Shown: positions 49,767 through 60,023, counted from the first letter of the stretch. The stretch: DNA of 64,000 nt from Pedobacter cryoconitis (GCF_014207135.1 NZ_JACHCC010000015.1:124001-188000), one strand, 5' to 3'. A program made the numbers and translations. Notes: generated by a model not told the origin, from the sequence alone.

Positions 49767-51717
49767 CAGTAAACCCACCTCCGGCAGCCATATCAATATG
49801 GAGGTTCTCCCCTTTGGAGATCTCCTTATTGATTATCTGATAGTCTGCGGCATGTTTATCCACATTGATACCATCTTTCAGGATGTCTATCTTATATTTT
49901 TTACCTTCCAGAAAAGTCAAAGGGATATCAAAACTTCTGGCATCCCAGTTGGTCATCCCGCCTATATACCAGTTATTCCCATTCTTGCGCGCGACCACTG
50001 CGTAAGCTGCAATTTTACCTTCCAGGGCGATTGTTTTATCCCATGTGGTCGGAAAACGGGCAATATAATGGGTGTACACCGGTTCTCTTAAGTAATTCGA
50101 AGGATTATCACATAACATTTGAAGAGGACTATCATAAATAACGTACATGGAGGCCTGATGTGCTCTTGTCCCTCTGCTCATCGGAGAGGTCATACTGATA
50201 TGAAATTCATCTTTATTGCTATTTAACATAGCTCCGGGAGTATAATCCATAGGTCCGGCAACCATCCTTGTAAATGGAAGGGTTGTATTGTGTACCGGCG
50301 TAATCGTTTCTTCCCATTTGTTATTTTCCATTCCTCTTACACCTTCAAAGTTCAGGACATTAGGATATTCACGGTTTAATCCTACAGGTTTATAAGCTCC
50401 ATGTAAATCCAGAAGCAGTTTTCTTTTGGCCGTGGCCTGAGCGGCCCTTTCGTAAAAGTTGACCATATACTGATCGGCCCGGGCCATAAAATCTACTTTT
50501 ATTCCTTTTACTCCCCATCTGACATATTGATCCAGGATAGCATCCATTTGCTGATCCAGAGGTTTCCATAAGGCCCATAAGATGACACCTACATTTTTAG
50601 CGGCGGCATATTTGACCAGCCCTTCTATGTCAAGCTGAGGGTTTGGTGCAAGGAGATCTGTGGTACTGCGTGACCATCCTTCGTCCAGTATAATATATTC
50701 CAGACCATATGCTGAAGCAAAATCTACGTAATACTTATAGGTATCTGTATTAATGCCCGATTTGAAATTAACACCGTATATGTTATTGTCATTCCACCAG
50801 TCCCAGGAAACTTTACCTGGTTTGATCCAGGCTGTGTTTTTTAAAATATTAGGACTGGATAGCTTGTAAACCATTTCATTTTCAAGTAGCCCTTTATCAT
50901 CCGGACTGATAATTACCGTTCTCCATGGAAATGTCCTGTTTCCCGAGGTTTTTGCATGGTAATCAGCCTTTTTAACAATAAGCTCTGCCCGGTCTGAGTT
51001 TTCTTTGCGTTTTGATTCCAGGATAACTTTGGGAAAGCGGCCTGTAAGGGTATTACCATTTGTACCAAATAGAAAGAGGTTTGGATAATCATGCAGGTCG
51101 GATTCTGTGATCACCATTTTGGTACCTGCAGGGCTCGCGACATAGAGAGGCAGATAACCGTACTTTTCTGCAGGAATATCCGCCAGGTTCATAGACTGAA
51201 AGTCGGCTTCATAGTGGGATTGCAGTTCTGGGTTATCTTCTTTGGGAAGATAAATCCGGCAGTTTTCATTGAAGTTGAATACGACCTCTTCAAAATTGAC
51301 TTCAATGGGCTGGGGGCCCATTTCAGTGACAAAGCGATAGGCCACGCCATCGTTATAAGCCCGGTACTCTATAGTATATCCACCTTTCATCACCAGTTTA
51401 AGTTCATTGTATACCTCGGGGATGACTTTATTGCGGACAGGTATAATTGCTGTGATATTCTGGTTAACAGATTTGGTTATTGTTTTAGATACATGGGGTA
51501 CGATTCCGGGATTCCGGCCGTCTTTCAGGATCATACTCATCGCACTGGGATTGATCAGGATTTCCTGATCTTTAATGACCGACCAGGTGATACTTTTAGC
51601 TACAGAGACTTTGATTGTGATTTTCTTATCTGGAGAGGAAAGAAGATAATCTTTTGCGAAGGCAGCTGTATGGATCAGTAAGGTGAAGCATAAAATCTGA
51701 ATAATTTTTGTCATCAT
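49744..51717 (-). CDS. Glycoside hydrolase family 97
   Basis: This 657-residue secreted protein (signal peptide ending TAAFAKD) has the GH97 layout: N-terminal beta-super-sandwich (about 22-290), (beta/alpha)8 barrel (about 295-545), and C-terminal beta domain. Diagnostic parts are VSWDWWNDN, YIILDEGWS, GVILWALW and GVKGIKVDFMARADQ. GH97 contains inverting alpha-glucosidases (SusB type) and retaining alpha-galactosidases. The Asp409 in IKVDFM sits where retaining members place their nucleophile, so an alpha-galactosidase-type enzyme is possible, but I cannot decide. It converges on pepP and is not next to a SusC/SusD pair on its own strand. Confidence 0.93.
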   Translation of the reverse strand: MMTKIIQILCFTLLIHTAAFAKDYLLSSPDKKITIKVSVAKSITWSVIKDQEILINPSAMSMILKDGRNPGIVPHVSKTITKSVNQNITAIIPVRNKVIPEVYNELKLVMKGGYTIEYRAYNDGVAYRFVTEMGPQPIEVNFEEVVFNFNENCRIYLPKEDNPELQSHYEADFQSMNLADIPAEKYGYLPLYVASPAGTKMVITESDLHDYPNLFLFGTNGNTLTGRFPKVILESKRKENSDRAELIVKKADYHAKTSGNRTFPWRTVIISPDDKGLLENEMVYKLSSPNILKNTAWIKPGKVSWDWWNDNNIYGVNFKSGINTDTYKYYVDFASAYGLEYIILDEGWSRSTTDLLAPNPQLDIEGLVKYAAAKNVGVILWALWKPLDQQMDAILDQYVRWGVKGIKVDFMARADQYMVNFYERAAQATAKRKLLLDLHGAYKPVGLNREYPNVLNFEGVRGMENNKWEETITPVHNTTLPFTRMVAGPMDYTPGAMLNSNKDEFHISMTSPMSRGTRAHQASMYVIYDSPLQMLCDNPSNYLREPVYTHYIARFPTTWDKTIALEGKIAAYAVVARKNGNNWYIGGMTNWDARSFDIPLTFLEGKKYKIDILKDGINVDKHAADYQIINKEISKGENLHIDMAAGGGFTAILTPIG

Positions 51718-51999
51718 AATGGATTTGTTAAGAAGCGTTAAGTCTTTGTATTGCTAAATCATATTAACTTATCTTGTTGATAGTTAGCTAAATATAGTTA
51801 TTTATCGGACCTGTGCAAATATTAGAGTTACTCACGAAAGCTGGTGAAAATATGTTGATAAGTTCTTTTATGTAAAAGATCCTCAGGGTATTGTGATGTT
51901 CAAAACTATCTGTTAACTTAGATTAGCTTAATCGTTTTATCAATTTAAATGAATGAGCGATAAATAACCAAATTATAAACATCTACCAAATCAATTTGT

Positions 52000-52956
52000 A
52001 TGAACACAAAATTCAATGCAATCTTAAAAAAGACTGCAATCACTTCGGCGAGTCTTCTTGTTTTACTGGCATCGGCCTGTAAAAAAGACCAGCCGGCTAG
52101 TTCCAACCTGAATACATCTTCATCTACTAACACGGCAGTTAATGCTGTCGGACAAAGCGGGCCTATTGGCGTTTGTTATGTAGAAGTCAACAGTAATGAC
52201 CTCAGAAATGTGGCGAAATACACTTTGACGAATGGCAAGCCATTATTTGATTACGGGATTATATTTGCAGCGAATATCAATTACAATACAACCACCCAGA
52301 AAGCAGAACTCTTTTTCAATACTCAGGTTACCAATGTGCTGACGAATAGAAATACTTATGTTAAACCTCTTCAGGACAAAGGAATTAAAGTATTACTTTC
52401 CATCTTAGGTAATCACCAGGGAGCAGGTTTTGCCAATTTCCCTAGTCAGGCAGCAGCACAGGCTTTTGCACAACAGCTAAGTGATGCTGTAACGACTTAT
52501 GGACTGGACGGAATCGATTTTGATGATGAGTATGCAGAGTATGGTAATAATGGAACAGGACAGCCAAACTCGAGCTCTTTTGTATATCTGGTTACTGCAC
52601 TTCGTCAGTTAATGCCTAACAAGATTATATCATTCTATAATATCGGGCCATCAGCATCTAATTTGTCATATAATGGCGTAACTGTAGGTTCTAAAGTAAA
52701 TTATAGCTGGAACCCATATTATGGTACTTATTCTGCGCCTAGTATTCCAGGTTTAACTAAAAGCCAGTTAGGCCCTGCAGCTACTGATGTAACTGCAACC
52801 AGTGTTTCAACTGCTACTACAAATGCCACTAAAACTGTCAAAGATGGTTATGGTGTTTATTTATATTATAATCTGACAAGTTCAGATATACATACTTACT
52901 TATCAAGTATATCAAAAGCACTTTATGGTGGTTTAGCAACAACCTATACCCCATAG
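52000..52956 (+). CDS. GH18 endo-beta-N-acetylglucosaminidase-like lipoprotein
   Basis: This 318-residue outer-surface or periplasmic lipoprotein (lipobox LLASAC, Cys27, then KKDQPASS) has a GH18 catalytic domain of the Endo H/Endo F type. The signature DGIDFDDE gives the catalytic Glu177 with assisting Asp173 and Asp175 (GLDGIDFDDEYAEYG). The segment KVLLSILGNHQGAGFANF is typical of this group. Such enzymes cut the chitobiose core of N-glycans; a chitinase-like role is possible. A terminator follows, and then a SusC/SusD pair. With that pair it probably forms a glycan utilisation locus. Confidence 0.9.
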   Translation: MNTKFNAILKKTAITSASLLVLLASACKKDQPASSNLNTSSSTNTAVNAVGQSGPIGVCYVEVNSNDLRNVAKYTLTNGKPLFDYGIIFAANINYNTTTQKAELFFNTQVTNVLTNRNTYVKPLQDKGIKVLLSILGNHQGAGFANFPSQAAAQAFAQQLSDAVTTYGLDGIDFDDEYAEYGNNGTGQPNSSSFVYLVTALRQLMPNKIISFYNIGPSASNLSYNGVTVGSKVNYSWNPYYGTYSAPSIPGLTKSQLGPAATDVTATSVSTATTNATKTVKDGYGVYLYYNLTSSDIHTYLSSISKALYGGLATTYTP

Positions 52957-52985
52957 TATATTAATAATATACACACACCAATTCG

Positions 52986-53016
52986 AAGAGGGGCGCTTTA
53001 TGCGCCCCTCTTTTGT
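52986..53016 (+). terminator. Rho-independent terminator after the GH18 gene
   Basis: Perfect arms AAGAGGGGCGC and GCGCCCCTCTT around a TTTAT loop are followed by TT and a T-rich stretch, 30 bases after the GH18 stop. Confidence 0.9.
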
Positions 53017-53032
53017 TGATAAACATTCAGGA

Positions 53033-53042
53033 CAAACGTTTG
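53033..53042. promoter_or_regulatory. LacI-family operator-like palindrome, copy 1 (CAAACGTTTG)
   Basis: A perfect 10-bp palindrome with a central CG, typical of LacI-family operators. An identical copy lies 183 bases downstream. Confidence 0.55.
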
Positions 53043-53201
53043 ATTTGCCTATTCAGGGCTTTCCCCTGATTCTATGAAGTGTCTTTTTATGACTCAGTTA
53101 ATTTAATTCAGGAACTGAATCAATTTTTTATTAATAATAGTTTGCTCATATTCCTGTTACATCTGAGATTCTGGTCTCCATATAGTTTTCCGACTATAAT
53201 T

Positions 53202-53225
53202 AAACCGGTTTTAATCAAACGTTTG
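53202..53225. promoter_or_regulatory. LacI-family operator-like palindromes (AAACCGGTTT and CAAACGTTTG copy 2)
   Basis: AAACCGGTTT (53202-53211) and the second CAAACGTTTG (53216-53225) lie about 100 bases upstream of the SusC start, where a repressor could block the promoter. Two copies of the CAAACGTTTG site could support DNA looping. Confidence 0.6.
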
Positions 53226-53325
53226 CGCAATTTTTGAACACCAAAGCGGGAATGTTATCAAATGGTAATCCTTAATTTCCAATAGATTACAAACCAACTT
53301 AACCTAACCAGAAAGGACCGATTTG

Positions 53326-56300
53326 ATGAAACAAACCAATTACTCTATGCAAGCGTATGCCTGTAAATTTTTGAAATTTATATGGTGTCCATTAATCTTA
53401 ATCCTGTTGATAACAGGTTCAGTTCATGCACAAACACAAAGGATTACAGTTACCGGAACAGTGACCGATCAGGAAACAGGTGAAACCATTATAGGAGCAT
53501 CGGTCAAAGTGAAAGGAACTTCCGCAGGTGCTTCAACCGATAACAAAGGAAAATTCTCTATCAATGCACCTTCCGATGGAGTACTGTCAATCGCTTATGT
53601 TGGCTATGGATCTATTGAAGTTCCAATTAATGCTAAAACGATTATTAACATCAAAATCAAACCTGACAATCAAGGGCTGGATGAAGTTGTGGTAGTTGGT
53701 TATGGTACTACACGGAAAAAGGATCTGACCGGTTCGGTAGCTTCTATCAAGAAGGAAGCTATTAAAGACGTTCCGATTACACGTGTTGATCAGATGATCC
53801 AGGGAAAGGCTGCGGGCGTACAGGTTACTGCTGTAGATGGTTCTCCAGGTACAGGAAGTACAATCAGGATCAGGGGTGGAAACTCCATCAATGCGAGTAA
53901 TGAGCCTTTATACGTCATAGATGGTCTGATCGGGGGAGGAGATTTAAATCTGATCAATCCGCAGGATATAGAATCTATGGAGATCTTAAAGGATGCTTCT
54001 TCGACAGCTATTTATGGGGCCCGGGGAGCAAACGGGGTAATTCTGATTACCACTAAACACGGCGCGAGCGGAACAGATAATATCAATTTTAATGTTTACT
54101 CGGGCTGGCAGCAGGTCCCGAAATTTATTCCGATGCTGAATGCCACTCAATATGCACAGCTGGCTAATGAAAGTTCATTGGATAATGGCGGGGCGGTACT
54201 CTATCCCGACCCACAGTCTTTAGGTAAAGGCACCGACTGGCAAAGAGCTATTTCAAGAGTTGCGCCTATTCAGAATTATACTTTGAGTGCCTCGGGTGGA
54301 AAGGATACTTATCATTATTTTCTGTCTGGTAATTATATCAATCAGGATGGGGTAATTATCAACTCTGGATTTAAACGTTACCAGGTAAGGGCTAACCTGG
54401 ATAAGAATGTGAAAGAAAATGTGAAAATCACGGCTGCCTTTAATATCGGCCGTGCCGAAACTAAAAACAGTACGGTTTCTTTAGGCGGACAGGACTATGG
54501 TTCATCGGCTCTGGCTTATAGTCCGGCAGCCACGATCTATAATGCAGATGGATCTTTTAACAGTAAAAAGCCAAATGATAACCAGGTCTATGATAATCCG
54601 GTTGCACAGGGGACATTACCGTTAAACCAGACTACAACTACCAACATTATTGGTAATCTGGGTGCAGAATGGACATTGATCAAAGGGCTTACACTGAAAT
54701 CTACTTTTGGGGCTGAACTTAATTTCGTTAAGAATAATATATACAATCCGTCTACCCTGCCAACCCGTACCAATGCAAATTCTGGTGGTTCGGCACAGGT
54801 AAATACAAGAGATATCTTAACCTGGCAAAATGAAAATACACTGAGTTATGATAAACAGATAGGTCAGGACCATCATATCAGTGCAGTGGGTGGTGTAACC
54901 TTTCAGACTTCGAGTAATGAGTATTTAAATGCACAGGGAGACAGATATGCTACAGATCTTTATCAGTATAATAATCTGGGGGCCACTGCACAGAGTACTT
55001 TTGGAATCGGATCTGATTATTCTAAATACTCTATTTTTTCTTTGCTGGCACGGATAAATTATGCTTATAAAGATAAATATCTGGTGACGCTGACCGCGAG
55101 ACAGGATCAGTCCTCACGTTTTGCGGAGAATAATAAATCGGCTTTGTTTCCTGCGGTTGCTTTGGCCTGGAAGGCCTCTAATGAATCCTTTATCAAAGAC
55201 CTGAATGTATTTGACAACCTAAAATTAAGGGGAAGTTTTGGTTATAACGGGAACCAGGGGATTGATCCTTACAAATCTCTTGCTTCTTTATCCAATCAAA
55301 GCGGTTACCTGATTGGCGGACAGAAAATATTAGGTTATGTAGGAGACAGGATTGCCAATCCAAACCTAAAGTGGGAAACAACAAGACAACTGGATCTGGG
55401 CCTGGAGGCCGGGATCTTAAAAGGCAGGGTTAATATCGAGATCGATTATTATGATAAACGGACCAAAGACTTGTTACTGGATCAGCAATTACCCTTACAA
55501 ACAGGGTTTGTCAGTAGGTTAACCAATATTGGAATGGTTGGAAACAAGGGGATAGAGATTCTGATTAATACTGTCAATATCACGACTAAGGATTTTCAAT
55601 GGGAGACCAACTTTAATGTATCGCGGAACAAAAGTAAAGTACTTGACTTAGGCGGAGTAGACCGCTTTAGTGTAAAGAATATTTATTTTGGAGGAAACAG
55701 TTCAATCAGTCAGTTACAGGTAGGGCAGCCGGTAGGGACCTTCTGGGGGGCTACTTATTATGGTACGCAAAAAACAGCTCAGGTACCTGCGGGAGCAGTT
55801 AATCCGAATTCAACTCCAAGACTTGGTGATCCGTTATATGTAGACAAAAATGGAGACGGCAAATTCGGAGATGAGGATTTTGGCGTCATCGGTGATTCGA
55901 GCCCTAAGTTTTACGGAGGAATCGGAAATAATTTCACTTACAAACAATTCTCTCTGAATATCTATCTGCAGGGATCTTATGGAAACAAGGTGATGAATGT
56001 CGGGGATGCTTTCTACAATACAGGTGATCCCTTAACTAACCAGTTTGCGACTATTGCAGACAGATGGACACCTTCGAATCCAACTTCGGATGTTCCGCGT
56101 GTGAATTCCAGGAACTATATTCCTTCCTCGCGATGGGTGTATAATGGTTCTTTTCTCCGCCTGAAGTCGATCAATTTAGGTTATACATTTACAGGGGCAC
56201 AACTCCATGCGCACTGGATTAATAAGCTGAACATTTATGCAACTGCAACTAACTTATTCCTGATTACCAAGTATCCATATTATGATCCTGAAACAAGTGC

Positions 56301-56391
56301 GGACGGGACAAATTCTGTATTGCGTGGTTTTGATAATACAAATTATCCGCAGAACAGAACTTTTGCTTTCGGTATCAATTTAACGCTGTAA
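53326..56391 (+). CDS. SusC/RagA TonB-dependent transporter (GH18 locus)
   Basis: This 1021-residue outer-membrane TonB-dependent transporter has a signal peptide (LITGSVHAQ, about 18-35). A carboxypeptidase-regulatory-like domain follows directly (about 38-125: VTGTVTDQETGETIIGASVKVKGTSAG in part). The plug has LDEVVVVGYGTTRKKDLTGSV, SIRIRGGNSINASNEPLYVIDG in part, and MEILKDASSTAIYGARGANG. The barrel is complete to the aromatic-ended AFGINLTL. There is no STN domain, so it should not use an ECF/FecR pair; the LacI-type sites upstream suggest repressor control. The ATG at 53326 follows AGAAAGGA and is preferred to an adjoining TTG. Confidence 0.95.
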   Translation: MKQTNYSMQAYACKFLKFIWCPLILILLITGSVHAQTQRITVTGTVTDQETGETIIGASVKVKGTSAGASTDNKGKFSINAPSDGVLSIAYVGYGSIEVPINAKTIINIKIKPDNQGLDEVVVVGYGTTRKKDLTGSVASIKKEAIKDVPITRVDQMIQGKAAGVQVTAVDGSPGTGSTIRIRGGNSINASNEPLYVIDGLIGGGDLNLINPQDIESMEILKDASSTAIYGARGANGVILITTKHGASGTDNINFNVYSGWQQVPKFIPMLNATQYAQLANESSLDNGGAVLYPDPQSLGKGTDWQRAISRVAPIQNYTLSASGGKDTYHYFLSGNYINQDGVIINSGFKRYQVRANLDKNVKENVKITAAFNIGRAETKNSTVSLGGQDYGSSALAYSPAATIYNADGSFNSKKPNDNQVYDNPVAQGTLPLNQTTTTNIIGNLGAEWTLIKGLTLKSTFGAELNFVKNNIYNPSTLPTRTNANSGGSAQVNTRDILTWQNENTLSYDKQIGQDHHISAVGGVTFQTSSNEYLNAQGDRYATDLYQYNNLGATAQSTFGIGSDYSKYSIFSLLARINYAYKDKYLVTLTARQDQSSRFAENNKSALFPAVALAWKASNESFIKDLNVFDNLKLRGSFGYNGNQGIDPYKSLASLSNQSGYLIGGQKILGYVGDRIANPNLKWETTRQLDLGLEAGILKGRVNIEIDYYDKRTKDLLLDQQLPLQTGFVSRLTNIGMVGNKGIEILINTVNITTKDFQWETNFNVSRNKSKVLDLGGVDRFSVKNIYFGGNSSISQLQVGQPVGTFWGATYYGTQKTAQVPAGAVNPNSTPRLGDPLYVDKNGDGKFGDEDFGVIGDSSPKFYGGIGNNFTYKQFSLNIYLQGSYGNKVMNVGDAFYNTGDPLTNQFATIADRWTPSNPTSDVPRVNSRNYIPSSRWVYNGSFLRLKSINLGYTFTGAQLHAHWINKLNIYATATNLFLITKYPYYDPETSADGTNSVLRGFDNTNYPQNRTFAFGINLTL

Positions 56392-56416
56392 TCCATTAAC
56401 AAAAACATTTAGTATC

Positions 56417-57859
56417 ATGAAGAAAGTATTATATATAGCAGTAAGCCTGATTTTAGTGGGTATGATGGGTTGTAAAAAACAGCTCACTGAGGACCCAAAA
56501 ACTTTTATATCTCCCGAACAATTTTTTAAATCTGATCAGGATGCTGTTCAGGGAGTTAATGGTGTTTATTTTTGGCTGGTAGGAAGTTACCCGCAGAGAT
56601 TATTTCAGCAGGATTTGTGGCAGGTCCTGGATGAGGATTGTGATGCTATCCGCAGACCGAATTCTGGTGCGCAGAATTTATCAGGCAATAATCCCGGAAG
56701 TGCACAGATTGTCTACGGAGGTATTTATAAAGGTATTTACAATGCCAGTCAGTGTATTGACCGGATTCCAAAATCAGGAACCAGTGATCTTAAAAAAAGA
56801 ACTGAAGGAGAAGCCAGGTTTCTGAGGGCATTGTTTTATTATTATGCTACAGGTTTATTCGGGGATGTTCCGCTAATCAACGAATCAAATTATAGCAATA
56901 CTGAAACAGCTAAAACATTACCCCGCTCGCCGGTGGCAGATGTCAGAAAGCTCATGGTTACTGATTTAACTGCTGCGATTGGTCTTTTGCCTGTAACCTA
57001 TCCGGATGCGGCCGATAAGGGAAGAGCGACCAAAGGTGCTGCTCAGACTTTATTAACCAAGGTTTATCTCTGGAATAAGGATTGGGCCAATGCGAAAGCA
57101 ACTGCACTGGCGATCAAAAATTCAGGGACTTATACTTTGCTGCCTAATTATGCAGATGTATTTAGTGCAAGTAATGAATTTAATAATGAATCTATTTTTG
57201 AGATTGATTTTCAGAAGGATTTATTAAACAGTTATCAGCATGCTTTTTACTCGCCTGACAGCAGAGTGGGTGTAGAGCCTTTCAGTAAAAAACCATGGTA
57301 CCGTGTTTATGTTCCTTATCAGGCTTTTGCCAGTAGTTTTGCCCCAGAGGATAAACGTAAGACTGCGCAAATTGCAACGGGTTATAATGGTCAGGCCTTT
57401 GCGCCCGATGCAACCAACAGAGTTAATGTGTGGTTTGGGCCTAAATGGTGGAGACTGGATGCTGATGAAAGGAACAGCGGATTGGATATTTATGTTTTCC
57501 GGTACGCCGATGTCTTGTTAATGCTGGCAGAGTCGGCCAATGAAGGCGGGGATATCACGACAGCTTTAAGTGCGATTAATGAGGTAAGACAGCGGGCAGG
57601 GATAGCGGTTCTGGCTGGTTTAAGTCAGGATCAACTCAGGAACCAGATTTACCAGGAGCGTGGCTGGGAATTATGTGGTGAAGGACACCGCAGGCTCGAT
57701 CTGCAACGATGGGGAAAATTCATCGCCACTGCCAAGGCTGCATCATTAACAGAAGAACCTATTTTATCAAATTCTTATCAGACTTTTTATAATTTGTTGC
57801 CGATTCCTGCCAGTGAGATTCAGAAGAACCCGGCGCTGACACAGAATCCTGGATATTAA
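56417..57859 (+). CDS. SusD/RagB-family outer-membrane lipoprotein (GH18 locus)
   Basis: This 480-residue SusD homologue has a lipoprotein signal (LVGMMGCKKQL). The N-terminal SPEQFFKSDQDAVQGVNGVYFWL and the helical TPR-like region (GEARFLRALFYYYATGLFGDVPL) are standard. The C-terminal VFRYADVLLMLAESANEGG, AINEVRQRAGI and RGWELCGEGHRRLDLQRWGKF match the family. It follows the SusC gene by 25 bases and is probably cotranscribed. Its ligand is likely a glycan released by the GH18 enzyme upstream, by inference from gene order. The next gene, transketolase, starts 92 bases later. Confidence 0.94.
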   Translation: MKKVLYIAVSLILVGMMGCKKQLTEDPKTFISPEQFFKSDQDAVQGVNGVYFWLVGSYPQRLFQQDLWQVLDEDCDAIRRPNSGAQNLSGNNPGSAQIVYGGIYKGIYNASQCIDRIPKSGTSDLKKRTEGEARFLRALFYYYATGLFGDVPLINESNYSNTETAKTLPRSPVADVRKLMVTDLTAAIGLLPVTYPDAADKGRATKGAAQTLLTKVYLWNKDWANAKATALAIKNSGTYTLLPNYADVFSASNEFNNESIFEIDFQKDLLNSYQHAFYSPDSRVGVEPFSKKPWYRVYVPYQAFASSFAPEDKRKTAQIATGYNGQAFAPDATNRVNVWFGPKWWRLDADERNSGLDIYVFRYADVLLMLAESANEGGDITTALSAINEVRQRAGIAVLAGLSQDQLRNQIYQERGWELCGEGHRRLDLQRWGKFIATAKAASLTEEPILSNSYQTFYNLLPIPASEIQKNPALTQNPGY

Positions 57860-57951
57860 AATATTTTTATATATATTCTGTCAAAAAGTAAATTGTTTAA
57901 AACAAATAGGGGCTGGAGATCGTATTAAAATGGTCACTATAAATAAATAAA

Positions 57952-59961
57952 ATGGATTCAAATAATAACATTGAAGAATTAGCAATCAATACTGTACGGA
58001 CCTTATCAATTGATGCTGTACAGAAAGCGAACTCAGGACACCCGGGTATGCCTATGGGGGCTGCGCCAATGGGACATGTGCTGTATGCCCATTATATGAA
58101 CTATAATCCTAAAAACCCGCATTGGGCAAACAGGGACAGATTTATTCTATCGGCGGGACATGGCTGTATGTTACAGTACAGTTTATTGCACCTGACCGGT
58201 TTCAATGTGACTATGGATGATCTGAAAAACTTTCGCCAGCTTAACAGCAAAACAGCCGGACACCCTGAATATGGTTTAATTGATGGGGTTGATGTGACTA
58301 CCGGTCCATTGGGACAGGGTTTCGCGAATGGTGTAGGTTTTGCTATTGCACAGAAACATCTGGCAGCCAGGTTTAACAGACCGGGTTTCGATTTGTTTGA
58401 TTATAGGATTTATGCCATATGTAGTGATGGTGATATGATGGAGGGGGTAACTTCGGAGGCAGCTTCTCTGGCTGGTCATCTGGAGCTGGGCAACCTGATC
58501 TATCTGTATGATGATAACCATATCTCTATTGAAGGAGATACGGATATTGCTTTTACGGAAGATGTAGCTAAACGTTTTGAAGCTTATAACTGGCATGTGC
58601 AGGAAGTGAGTGACGGAAATGATATTACGGCAATCATCAACGCGGTAAGAAATGCAAAAGCAGAGCTTCACCGCCCTTCATTAATTAAGGTGCGTACACA
58701 AATTGCTTATGGTAGTCCGAATAAGGCTAATACTTCGGGATCTCATGGTTCACCATTAGGGGCGGATGAGATCAGATTAGTCAAAGAATTTTTCGGCTTT
58801 GATCCTGATAAATCTTTCTATGTTCCACCTGCAGTTGATGAATACTATCAGGCTGCCGGTAAAAAAGGAACTGATGCAAATAAAAAATGGGATGACCTGT
58901 ATGCGCAGTATAAGACTCAGTTCCCTGAACTGGCTGCGGCTTATGAACAGGCGGTACGTGGTGAGTTGCCTGAGAAATGGCAGGATTCATTACCTGTATT
59001 TGCACCTTCAAAAGATAAAATGGCGACCCGTCAGGCATCGGGTAAAGTATTAAATGCAATTGCGTCGGTTTTACCAGGGCTAATAGGCGGTGCGGCTGAT
59101 TTAGCCCCTTCAACCGATACCAATTTAAAACAATATACCTCATTTACCCCAGAGGACAGAACAGGGCGTAATTTCCATTTTGGTATCCGTGAACATGCGA
59201 TGGGTTCTGCCCTGGTAGGAATGGCCTTAACCACAGGGGTAATTCCTTTTGGAGCGACCTTCCTGATGTTCTCTGAATATATGCGCCCTCCGATCCGTTT
59301 GGCAGCGATCATGAAGATCAGGCCAATATTTGTTTACACGCATGATAGTATCGGTTTGGGAGAGGATGGGACGACGCATCAGCCTGTTGAACAGTTGATA
59401 TCCCTTCGTTCTATTCCGAATATTACACTAATACGTCCTGCTGATGCCAATGAAACCGCGCAGGCCTGGCGTGTGGCGCTGGAACATAAAGATGGTCCGG
59501 TTGTTCTGGTATTTACAAGACAAGGTTTACCTGTACTGGATCAGGATAAATATGGAAAGGCAAAAGACCTGGAAAAAGGAGCTTATATTCTTTCGGAAGC
59601 TGATGGAAAAGCAGAGCTGATCCTGATTGCTACAGGTTCGGAGGTAGCCCTGATCCTGGATGCACAGGCTAAACTCAAAGAACAGGGAATAGCTGCACGT
59701 GTTGTCAGTATGCCTTCATGGGAATTATTTGAGAAACAAGATGCAGCCTATAAAGAGAAAGTTTTCCCTAAGGCAATCCGTAAACGTCTGGCAGTCGAGA
59801 CTGGTTCTCCACTGGGCTGGCATAAATATGTGACTGACGAAGGAGATATTATTGCGATGCATACTTTCGGTGAATCTGCACCAGCAGAAGAGCTGTATAA
59901 GGTATTCGGTTTCACTATTGATAATGTAGTCAACAAAGCGAAAGCCCTTATCGGAAAATAG
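57952..59961 (+). CDS. tkt: Transketolase
   Basis: Transketolase moves two-carbon ketol units between pentose-phosphate and glycolytic sugars using thiamine diphosphate. The full 669-residue single-chain enzyme is present. The N-terminal part has KANSGHPGMPMGAAPM and the ThDP motif CSDGDMMEGVTSEAASLAGH through LIYLYDDNHISIEG. The middle part has GIREHAMGSALVGMA, and HDSIGLGEDGTTHQPVEQL lies in the pyrimidine-binding domain. The C-terminal domain ends in AHTFGESAP-like MHTFGESAPAEEL. It is probably a separate transcription unit between two SusC/SusD loci. A terminator follows. Confidence 0.96.
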   Translation: MDSNNNIEELAINTVRTLSIDAVQKANSGHPGMPMGAAPMGHVLYAHYMNYNPKNPHWANRDRFILSAGHGCMLQYSLLHLTGFNVTMDDLKNFRQLNSKTAGHPEYGLIDGVDVTTGPLGQGFANGVGFAIAQKHLAARFNRPGFDLFDYRIYAICSDGDMMEGVTSEAASLAGHLELGNLIYLYDDNHISIEGDTDIAFTEDVAKRFEAYNWHVQEVSDGNDITAIINAVRNAKAELHRPSLIKVRTQIAYGSPNKANTSGSHGSPLGADEIRLVKEFFGFDPDKSFYVPPAVDEYYQAAGKKGTDANKKWDDLYAQYKTQFPELAAAYEQAVRGELPEKWQDSLPVFAPSKDKMATRQASGKVLNAIASVLPGLIGGAADLAPSTDTNLKQYTSFTPEDRTGRNFHFGIREHAMGSALVGMALTTGVIPFGATFLMFSEYMRPPIRLAAIMKIRPIFVYTHDSIGLGEDGTTHQPVEQLISLRSIPNITLIRPADANETAQAWRVALEHKDGPVVLVFTRQGLPVLDQDKYGKAKDLEKGAYILSEADGKAELILIATGSEVALILDAQAKLKEQGIAARVVSMPSWELFEKQDAAYKEKVFPKAIRKRLAVETGSPLGWHKYVTDEGDIIAMHTFGESAPAEELYKVFGFTIDNVVNKAKALIGK

Positions 59962-59987
59962 TCATTTTCACACAAATTTATCACCTG

Positions 59988-60023
59988 GAAACGCCTTCAA
60001 TGAAAATTGAGGGCGTTTCTTTT
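59988..60023. terminator. Terminator between tkt and the third SusD gene
   Basis: Arms GAAACGCCTTCAA (59988-60000) and TTGAGGGCGTTTC (60007-60019) pair with one wobble around a 6-base loop, followed by a T-rich run. It lies 26 bases after the tkt stop and 5 bases before the convergent SusD stop. Confidence 0.88.

Larger units (their letters stand above)
52957..53325. other. 369-bp regulatory region between GH18 gene and SusC
   Basis: No gene is seen. The stretch holds a terminator (52986-53016), two identical CAAACGTTTG palindromes (53033-53042 and 53216-53225), an AAACCGGTTT palindrome (53202-53211), and a good Shine-Dalgarno-like AGAAAGGA before the SusC ATG. Confidence 0.7.

Noticed and set aside
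51091..51681. 196-residue + strand frame opposite the GH97 gene
   Set aside because: Antisense to a complete GH97 reading frame with recognised motifs.
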